Shown one piece after another: positions 56,761 through 64,000 of a stretch of DNA of 64,000 nucleotides. The notes below the pieces were generated by a model. The model was not told where the DNA came from and did not search any database. It saw nothing but the letters and a program-made list of their open reading frames with translations. The stretch spans positions 30,300,207 to 30,364,206 of the forward strand of contig NC_054709.1 of NCBI RefSeq assembly GCF_016097555.1. Direction: 5' to 3'. Position 1 is the stretch's first letter, and each line of letters starts with the position of its first letter. The translations under genes and the position numbers were made by a program. The DNA is from Gigantopelta aegis (taxonomy: Eukaryota; Mollusca; Gastropoda; Neomphalida; Peltospiridae).

Positions 56761-57071
56761 TCTTATAATACTGTAACGTATATACTCGTACCAACCACAG
56801 TAGTGGTTTTACACTGGAAAGGAAAATCTCAGTTGATATGCACCCTTTTTGGGTACAACAAATAACACTATTATACCTTCGCGTTTTAGGATTAAAAAAA
56901 ATATATAGTTCTTTAAAAACGGCTTGGTTGAATGGTCCTACGTACACAACAGTGACAGTTCTTGTTTACAGGTCCAACATATTTCTTAAAATAGTTTACA
57001 TTCCCTTATTATTTTTGACTTATTTTTAAATGGCTGCCACTCAGAGCGAGTTTAATAACTTAATGGGAAGG

Positions 57072-57360
57072 AAGCAAATGTTTTATTTAACGACGCACTC
57101 AACACATTTTCTTTACGGTTATATGGCGTCAGATATATGGTTAAGGACCACAGAGATATTGACAGAGGAAACCCGCTGTCGCCACTTCATGGGCTACTCA
57201 TTACTATTAGCAACATGGGAGCTTTTATATGCACCATCCCCCAGACATTTATGGAGAACTGGCTGGAACGAGAAATAACCAAATGAAGTCACCGACGGGG
57301 ATCGGTCCTAAACTGACCGCGCATCAAGCCAACGCTTTACCACTGGGGTACGTCCTGCCC
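57072..57360 (-). mobile_element. SINE, minus strand, near full length (head 2, tail A)
   Basis: Plus strand starts AAGCAAATGTTTTATTTAAC, GACGCACTCAACACATTTTC and ends ACCACTGGGGTACGTCCTGC. On the minus strand the head reads GGGCAGGACGTACCCCAGTG with a box-B-like GGACCGATCCC, as in the 11958 copy. Confidence 0.9.
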
Positions 57361-58270
57361 TCATAACTTAAAGGGAAGGTCTAAGGCCACCAAACCGACC
57401 TCTCACTAACCACTATACAAGACAGGTGTGTGCCCAGGAACACGTGCTTGAAACTTACCTGAATATAAGAACGAAAATAAGTATAAACAAATATTTCGTA
57501 GGCCTGCAAGGACGATGTGTGTGATGGGAGTGGATTTGAATTTTATTTGTTTTACTTTTATTTTAATATGACAAATTTAAAAAGTAAAAGTTTTGGACCT
57601 AGGTAACTCAATCCAATTGCCATTAGCAGGATTTCTGAAAGGGGGTGTGTGGGGGGGGGGGGGGGGTGTGTGTCCAAATGTGATGACTGATCTCTCCTTT
57701 TAAACAGAACAGTTAATATAATCACGTTTCCCCATAAAAGTTATGGTCGGTTTTAAAATAAATTTTAAAAAAAGGGGGGGGGGGGGGGGGGGGGGGGGTC
57801 GGACCCCAGGATCCGGTACTGATTTGCAACATCAAATTGCTAAAAACAATATATATAGTTTAACTAATGCAACAGTGGAGGGGTGGCATTTACACCCTCA
57901 GAAAAATATGGAATCAGTGTTTTTTGTTTTGTTTTTAAAACTACGGTACCTGGTGATGACCCATTACTATGCCCAATTATTATTTTACTTCTTTCTTTTA
58001 CTGCGACCACTTAAAGACTTGTTTTAGGCTTGGTACAGAGTTGTAAATTTAATCATCCGTATTTAACCAGCTGTCTGGCACAGTTGCAGAAGGCTAATTC
58101 AGTCATATATATATATATATTTTTTGAATTATGCTGACATGCCCATATTGGTATTTACCAGCACCCCACCAAGTAAACTTTTTTTTTTTTTGCCAATGTG
58201 TGTTTCGCTTGCCTGAATCAAGACCTACCAACCCCACCCTTTGCAACATTTCTGCACATGCTGTCTAGAC
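57361..58270. other. no gene; two poly-G runs
   Basis: Poly-G at 57651-57666 and 57774-57798. The frames seen around them are artefacts. Confidence 0.5.
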
Positions 58271-58274
58271 ACTC

Positions 58275-58805
58275 CTGTATACTCATAAATAGGTGCCTGT
58301 ATACTCATAAATAGGAGACTGCATGCTCATAAATAGGCAAATGCATGCTCATAAATAGTTGCCTGTATGTCATAAATAGGTGTCTGTATGCTCATAAATA
58401 GGTGTCTGTATACTCATAAACAGGTGTCTGTATGTTCATATATAGGTATCTGTATACTCATAAATAGGTGTCTGTATACTCGTAAATACAAGAATACTCA
58501 TAAATAGGTGTCTGTATACTCATAAATAGGTGCCTGTATGCTTATAAATAGGTGTTCATAAATAGGCATCTGTAAACTCATAAATAGGTGACTACGCTCA
58601 TAAATAAGTGTCTGTATACTCATAAATAGGTGTCTGTATACTCATAAATAGGTGTCTGTATGCTCATACATAGGTGTCTGTATACTCATAAATAGGTGTG
58701 TATTCTCATAAATAGGTGTGTGTATTCTCATAAATAGGTGTGTGTATACTCATAAATAGGTGTCTGTATACTCATAAATAGGTGTCTGCATGCTCATAAA
58801 TACAA
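58275..58805 (+). repeat. 22-bp minisatellite (about 24 units)
   Basis: GTGTCTGTATACTCATAAAT plus AG, with TATGCTC, CATGCTC and shortened variants. Confidence 0.95.
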
Positions 58806-58884
58806 GTTCATAAAATAAATAAAAACCTCACAATAAAATGTGATGACCTCATTTATTCACATAATCAGTGGTCGAAATATTGCG

Positions 58885-58993
58885 GTTAACATCACCACAG
58901 ACCTGGAGATCGTTTTGCCAGTTAAAATCACCACAGACCTAGAGATCGTTTTGCCGGTTAACATCACCACAGGCCTGGAGATCGTTTTGCCTG
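58885..58993 (+). repeat. 36-bp tandem repeat, three units
   Basis: ATCACCACAGACCTGGAGAT, CGTTTTGCC repeated three times with few changes. Confidence 0.95.
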
Positions 58994-59104
58994 CTGTCCC
59001 GCTGGTCAATTATTTTATACTTATTCTTTGGTATCATGTTTGGACCCACAGGTTTTCATTCGGTCCGGCAGAATTTGTAGCCAATTTTGACCGCTGATAA
59101 TGTA

Positions 59105-59525
59105 TTATTCATACAGTGTCATTCTGTGATGACTAAAATATTCATACAATGTAATATTGTGCTGACTGAAATATTCATACAATGTAATATTGTGCTGACT
59201 GAAATATTCATTCAATGTAATATAGCAATGACTAAAATATTCATACAATGTAATACTGTGCTGACTGAAATATTCATACAATGTAATACAGTGATTGAAT
59301 GAAATAGTCATACAATGTAATACAGTGATGACTGAAATATTCACTCATATGTATTGTTAATACAATGTAATATAGTGATGACTGAAATAGTCATACAATG
59401 TAATAGTGATGACTGAAATATTCACTCATATGTATTGTTAATACAATGTAATATAGTGATGACTGAAATAGTCATACAATGTAATACAGTGATGACTGAA
59501 ATAGTTATACAATGTAATAGTGACC
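59105..59525 (+). repeat. 33-bp minisatellite
   Basis: About 12 units with CATACAATGTAATATTGTGC, TGACTGAAATATT and AGTCATACAATG variants. Its 33-bp period keeps frames open on both strands, giving false repetitive ORFs. Confidence 0.93.
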
Positions 59526-59611
59526 ACTGCTGCATTCTTTCATTAGATTTTCTATATGCACTTTATGCCACACTGACCAATTAGATCTAGGAGGAGGACA
59601 CAACATAAAGT

Positions 59612-59890
59612 TAAAGTTTGTTTTACTTAATGATACCACTAGAGCACATTGATTAATATACAAGCTGTAAATGATCTCGCCATTCAAGATGTCCTGATTC
59701 TGTTGCTATATATGAAGTGTCGTAAAATTCGGATGCGAAATAAAGTTGCAAGAGAAAAGATGTCTTCATGTGATGTATGTACATATGTAATGGCAAGACA
59801 CAATATAACAATCTGCTATTGGATGTCAAACATTTGATAATTCCAACATAGTCTGCAGATGAAACCAGCTACATTTGGCATTAGAAGTAA
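59612..59890 (-). mobile_element. SINE tail B fragment, minus strand, interrupted
   Basis: GTTTGTTTTACTTAATGATA, CCACTAGAGCACATTGATTA, then about 150 bp of other sequence, then AATCTGCTATTGGATGTCAA and a short piece of the core. Confidence 0.65.
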
Positions 59891-59929
59891 TGGACAGGAC
59901 ATGAGATGGCCTTTGAAATATCATATGCA

Positions 59930-60120
59930 ATTGGTCATTCAATAAAATTCAGTCATTCAACTAAACTGAGTCCTTCAACTAAATGCAGTCCTTCAACTAA
60001 ACTCGGGTCATTCATTACATGCAGTTATTCAGTTGAATTTGGTTATTTAAAAAACTCGTTAATTCAGTTGAATATGGTTATTTAAAAAACTCGTTAATTC
60101 AGCTGAATTCAAAGATTGTA
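59930..60120 (+). repeat. short degenerate repeats
   Basis: TCATTCAACTAAA/TCCTTCAACTAAA words at about 20-bp spacing, then TTCAGTTGAAT/GGTTATTTAAAAAACTCGTT twice. Confidence 0.7.
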
Positions 60121-60246
60121 GGCTTATCTCATTCAGATGAATTTAACATTTCTTAGAACTCGTTGACATGAATTCCCGTTAGTTACTCCGCTGAGCTCTG
60201 TCACTCGACCACCTTGGTGACTCAGAGCAATTATAAATCCATGAGT

Positions 60247-60252
60247 TTTATT
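60247..60252 (-). terminator. candidate poly(A) signal AATAAA (minus strand)
   Basis: Lies 45-50 bases after the stop codon of the minus-strand gene (60297-60299). Confidence 0.45.
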
Positions 60253-60296
60253 CATTTAGCTGAAAGCCGTCCAGATCAACTACAAATTCATCTTGT

Positions 60297-60433
60297 TCAC
60301 ACATCAGATTTCTCAGTTTCTTTAGCTTCATCTTCCGTTGTCTCTTCAGACAGAGTTGTCTTCTCCTGACTCTGATCACTGACACTTGATGTCTCTGAAG
60401 ATGGTGGGCAGGGTTTCTCCGATATCTGCTCTT
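60297..60433 (-). CDS. last exon of an unidentified Ser/Glu-rich protein
   Basis: On the minus strand the acceptor TTTATTTATTTTCAG precedes the exon. It starts with AA, completing a split codon, and reads EQISEKPCPPSSETSSVSDQ, SQEKTTLSEETTEDEAKETE, KSDV and TGA. The split codon fits the exon at 63223-63412, which ends with one base (C plus AA gives Gln). The sequence is acidic and rich in Ser, Thr and Glu, typical of a disordered C-terminal tail, and contains no recognised domain. Function is unknown. Confidence 0.7.
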
Positions 60434-60582
60434 CTGAAAATAAATAAAGCCACAATTGTTGATTATTTTTATGTAAATTTATTTTCTAAAATAAAACCCG
60501 CCAAAATAAACACAATTTGCTATACAAAAACCAGAGGGAAACACAATGGAATAACCAACCTCTGAGAATTACAAATTACTTT

Positions 60583-62300
60583 TAAATTTTCTTAAACTAA
60601 AATAACTAACATCTGTTATTAAAACTAACGTAACTAATGATTAAATGTTCTTAAAGGAAGGGACAATTAAGGCATTTGGCCTGGAATGCATATTCAACGA
60701 TATATAATGCACATTATTGCTTAATATTAACAAGTATAATCGTATAGTTAATTAATAAAACGGTTAAATGTGACGGCTATTATATGTAACCGGCGCAGCC
60801 ATTTTGTACCATCTCAGTGAGTACGCCCTCTGGTGAGCTGGTGGTTACGTAATACTTAACGCTTAACGTCAGGAATTAGCCTAAGAACTAGAGAAACACA
60901 ATCTACCTGTTTTTTGCGGGATGATAAATAGTCATACATTGCAATGTTCTGCAATAATACACATCCCAGTAAGCCAGCAGTAAGTACATCTAGCTCTATA
61001 TATATTATTTTTCAATACAAAATAAAATACCATTGTCAAAGTGGCTACACAACAAGTCGAAATAATTAACAATGTTTTGTCCATGCATTAACCTACGTAC
61101 TGAAATGATACACAGAGTGTTTTCTTAGTTAATTGGTCTATGCTGTTAGTTGCTTCTACCTGTGATTCTTGATTGGCAGGTGTGTATTTGATTGGTAACC
61201 AGACGAGCCAATTAATTGACGCCGTCTAGACACAAAAATACATGCCGGTATTGTGGAATATTACCTGTCGCCCCTAAAATGGTAATGGACATGGTTTACT
61301 ACTGTAAATAGTTCTGTAAAACTATTTTAAGTAGAATTTTCCATCTAAAACCACAGAACTGACCAATTACGTAGTCCCAAAGAAAAACTTATTACTTGGG
61401 TATCGTGGGTTGTCGTTTTTGCTCCAAATGTAGCATATCAATAGGCCTAATAGTGTACATTTTTCCTTTGGATTATTTAACAGAGAAAAATACTATAACC
61501 ACATTTTGTTCCGTTAATGCAACTTGAAATATATTTAGTTTAATAGTTTATTATATTATTACGTCATTTATGCTGTTTTACAAGTCAGGTTGATTAAAGA
61601 GAAGTGCCTTGTCGAAAATTACTGCTTTTGTTTACACTGTACATACAGGAGATGGTCAGGAGCTGACGTCACTTCGCCCCAAGCTATCCCACCGGACATC
61701 ACAAAAACTAAACAAAATGGCTGCCCCCAGTTAGCAGGAATAATCATGGTTTTTTAATAACTCTAAAATTACGTGTTTTTCATTTGCTAAAGTGTCAGTA
61801 TGTGTTGGTGGTCCGGGTATGCATCTTTCCAACACATAAGGCTCTTGTTTGAGTTGACCCTACCTTTAAACTAAAATAACTAACATCTGTTATTAAAACT
61901 AATGTAACTAACGATTAAATGTTTTAAAACTAAAATAACTAACATCTGTTATTAAAACTAATGTAACTAACGATTAAATGTTCTTAAACTAAAATAACTA
62001 ACATCTGTTATTAAAACTAATGTAACAATTAAATGTTATTAAAACTAATGTAACTAATGATTAAATATTCTTAAACTAAAATAACTAACATCTGTTATTA
62101 AAACTAATGTAACTAACGATTAAATGTTCTTAAACTAAAATAACCAACATCTGTTATTAAAACTAATGTAACTAACAATTAAATGTTCTTAAACTAAAAT
62201 AACTAACATACGATATTAAAACTAATGTAACTGACGATTAAATGTTCTTAAACTAAAATAACTAACATCGGTTATTAAAACTAATGTAACTAACATCTTT
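60583..62300 (+). repeat. 59-bp tandem repeat, split by a TTAA element
   Basis: Units contain TTAAACTAAAATAACTAACA, TCTGTTATTAAAACTAATGT and AACTAACGATTAAATGTTC. One unit lies at about 60590-60652 and about seven at 61868-62300. The interrupting DNA is the element at 60655-61865. Confidence 0.92.
60655..61865. mobile_element. 1.2-kb TTAA element (piggyBac-like, non-autonomous)
   Basis: TTAA at 60651-60654 and 61866-61869 flank inverted ends: left AGGAAGGGACAAT, right (reverse complement) AGGTAGGGTCAAC. The flanking sequence on both sides is the 59-bp repeat, so the empty site can be seen directly. The interior has no transposase frame. A TGACGTCA site and a GCAGCCATTTTGT-like motif lie inside. 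A partial relative lies inverted at 22985-23290. Confidence 0.92.
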
Positions 62301-63080
62301 TTATTCAAAATAACGTTTGTCTATTAATAAAACTAACATAACTAATATTTCTGTTAAAACTAATGTTTGTCTGTTAGTAAAACTAATGTAACTAACATGT
62401 TATTAAAACTGTTGTAACTAACATTAGTCGGTTATTAAAACTAACATAAATAACATTTGTTGTTAAACCTAACATCTGTGTTATTAAAAGTAACATTTGT
62501 CTGTTATTACAACTAACATTCATCTGTTATTAAAAGTAACATTTGTATGTTATAAACTAACGTCCGTCTGTTATTAAAACTTAATGTTCATATGTTATTA
62601 AAACTAATATCTGTCTGTTGTTAAAACTTAATGTTCATGTTATTAAAACTAACGTCTGTCTGTTATTAAAACTAACATGTCTGTTATTATCTAATGTGAT
62701 ATTAACTAACGTCTGTTATTAACACTAACGTCTGTTATTAAAAGTAACATTTGTCTGTTATAAACTAACGTCCGTCTGTTATTAAAACTTAATGTTCATA
62801 TGTTATTAAAACTAATATCTGTCTGTTGTTAAAACTTAATGTTCATATGTTATTAAAACTAACGTCTGTCTGTTATTAAAACTAACATATGTCTGTTATT
62901 ATCTAATGTGATATTAACTAACGTCTGTTATTAACACTAACGTTTGTCTGTTATTAACACCGATGTCTGTCTGTTACGTACGTCTGTTATTAACAATTGA
63001 CGTCTGCCTGTTATTAACTAATATTTGTCTGTTATTAAACTTAACATGTGTCTTGTTATTAAAACTAACATCTGTCTGTT
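62301..63080 (+). repeat. degenerate tandem repeat
   Basis: Repeats of TGTCTGTTATTAAAACTAAC with a period of about 20-25 bp. A longer block (about 62560-62700) is repeated at about 62760-62925. Confidence 0.9.
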
Positions 63081-63145
63081 ATTGACTAATGTTCGTCTGG
63101 CGTCTGGCCCATCCTGATCCTCTCTAAAGCTTGGGGACGGTTATC
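63080..63145 (-). pseudogene. partial duplicate of the exon at 63223-63412
   Basis: TTCGTCTGGCGTCTGG, CATCCTGATCCTCTCTAAAG and a GACGGTTATCTGTCTG block match the 3' end of the neighbouring exon plus its donor side. The donor GT has become AT on the minus strand (GACGAAC|ATTAGT), so it cannot be spliced there. Confidence 0.75.
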
Positions 63146-63222
63146 TGTCTGTTGTTAACTAATGTGTTATTAACAAACATCTGTCCGATATTGACACTAA
63201 CGTCTGTCTGTTATTGACTAAC

Positions 63223-63412
63223 GTTCGTCTGGCGTCTGGTCCATCTTGATCCTCTCTAAAGCTGGTGGACTGTTATCTTTCTGGTTCTGCAACATCTCCT
63301 CGGACGACGGTTGTTTCCCGTCCTGCTGCAGTGTTGGTGCGGCCGTCAGGTCAGGAGCTGCAGGAGTGTCGGCTTTCTCTGCATCGTCCGAATCCGGCTT
63401 ACTGCTGGAATC
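63223..63412 (-). CDS. internal exon of the unidentified Ser/Glu-rich protein
   Basis: On the minus strand GTTGTTTTCTGCAG precedes the exon, which reads DSSSKPDSDDAEKADTPAAP, DLTAAPTLQQDGKQPSSEEM and LQNQKDNSPPALERIKMDQT, PDE, with donor C|GTTAGT. It is 190 bases long, starts in phase 0 and ends one base into a codon, matching the 60297-60433 exon. Composition is polar and disordered with a short amphipathic stretch (PPALERIKMD). No domain is recognised. Codon-like GC content is clearly higher than in the neighbouring intron. Confidence 0.72.
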
Positions 63413-63678
63413 CTGCAGAAAACAACTTTGGAAAATGATGATGGAAAAAATAACACAAGATTGGTTCTTTTATCAGTATCAGGGCTCACCCTGTACACTG
63501 CCACATTAGCCAATTGCTAACTTCTATACAAAGTGGCTACAGCATTTAGTTTTTGGCTAATAAATTATTCATTAAATTAACCACATTTTAATAATTTTCA
63601 AAGAAATCCTCTAAAATTCTGAAAGCTGGCTAAACCAAATTCTTGTTCAAATCAAGCCGTGTCTGTTTGTCTCTCTGT

Positions 63679-64000
63679 CTATCCCCTCCCCTCTCCTCCC
63701 CCCCCCCCCCCCCGCCCCCCTCCATTTTTCTCCCCCCTACCCCTCCCTGCTTCCCTCCTCTCTCTTTTTCTCTCTTCTCCAATTTCTACTGTGATTCTCT
63801 CCTCTGCTTCTCCTTCTCTCTTTGTCTCAATCTTCTCCACAATAATCGTGACCTGTGATTCGCTGTCATCTGGTTTAGGTGTTGCAGAACTATGTTGATC
63901 TCTGATATCGTACCTCAATAATCGTGTCCTGTGATTCGCCGTCATCTGGTTTAGGTGTTACAGAACTATGTTGATCTCTGATATCGTACCTCAATAATCG
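63679..64000 (-). other. purine-rich coding-like sequence with 76-bp repeats at the window edge
   Basis: On the minus strand, a frame reads SATPKPDDSESQVTIIVEKI, then a Glu/Arg/Lys-rich run down to a poly-G tract. Upstream, a 76-bp unit (CACCTAAACCAGATGACGGC, GGTACGATATCAGAGATCAA) is present twice and a third begins at the edge. The TPKPDD/SESQ style resembles the exon at 63223-63412, so this may be another exon or an exon-intron unit being duplicated. Splice borders are unclear. Confidence 0.35.

Larger units (their letters stand above)
60434..63222 (-). other. intron between the two minus-strand exons
   Basis: Minus-strand donor GTTAGT at 63222 and acceptor CAG at 60436-60434. The intron is filled mostly by a 59-bp repeat array, a TTAA element and a degenerate CTGTTATTAAAACTAAC array. 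Confidence 0.65.

Noticed and set aside
59087..59344. Repetitive ORFs in both directions
   Set aside because: Created by the 33-bp minisatellite.
63643..63898. Pro/Leu/Ser-rich plus-strand ORFs
   Set aside because: Pyrimidine-rich strand of a purine-rich stretch; the minus strand is the more coding-like one.

Overview
This window looks like non-coding-rich nuclear DNA of an invertebrate animal, most probably a marine mollusc. The reasons are spliced exons with GT/AG borders, many tRNA-headed SINEs with tails of the kind seen in mollusc genomes, Penelope, L1/Tx1, Tc1 and mariner elements, high AT content, and many microsatellites and minisatellites. There is no bacterial-style gene packing and no CRISPR array. 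The species call is inference; no marker gene is present. A 200-base N gap at 16629-16828 shows that this is a scaffolded assembly.

Layout. 1-8 kb: SINEs, two inverted fragments of a LINE ORF1 (gag-like protein with a zinc knuckle) around a short minisatellite, and poly-G runs. 8-15.5 kb: mostly unrecognised AT-rich DNA with one SINE and one weak exon candidate. 15.5-18.8 kb: a 74/75-bp satellite that runs directly into a 5'-truncated Penelope-like element (RT plus GIY-YIG nuclease). The element is followed by a sequence matching a type I hammerhead ribozyme. 20.7-25.7 kb: dispersed repeats, MITEs and a nested SINE. 26.57-28.66 kb: a 5'-truncated L1/Tx1-like LINE on the minus strand with a perfect 15-bp target-site duplication and an A-rich tail.

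29-43 kb may be one host gene on the plus strand. The proposed parts are a non-coding exon near 29.2 kb, a short coding exon at 37226-37294 and a large last exon at 41547-43042. The last exon encodes a coiled coil followed by a TRIM/NHL-like beta-propeller. The proposed introns hold a hAT-like MITE, a very large 40-bp tandem array (32.1-37.0 kb) and a decayed LINE carrying a mariner. Only the last exon is well supported.

43-59.6 kb: more repeats, including a decayed Tc1 transposase, a 1.6-kb minisatellite grown out of the zinc-knuckle region of a second LINE ORF1 copy, a TTAA-flanked MITE, and three neighbouring minisatellites (22, 36 and 33 bp). 60.3-63.4 kb: the last two exons of an unidentified minus-strand gene with a Ser/Glu-rich C-terminus. 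Their splice phases match, and the intron is filled by a 59-bp repeat array split by a 1.2-kb TTAA element.

The most interesting observations are the hammerhead at the Penelope 3' end, the satellite-Penelope fusion ORF, minisatellites derived from LINE coding sequence, and SINEs that combine different heads with different tails around one shared core.
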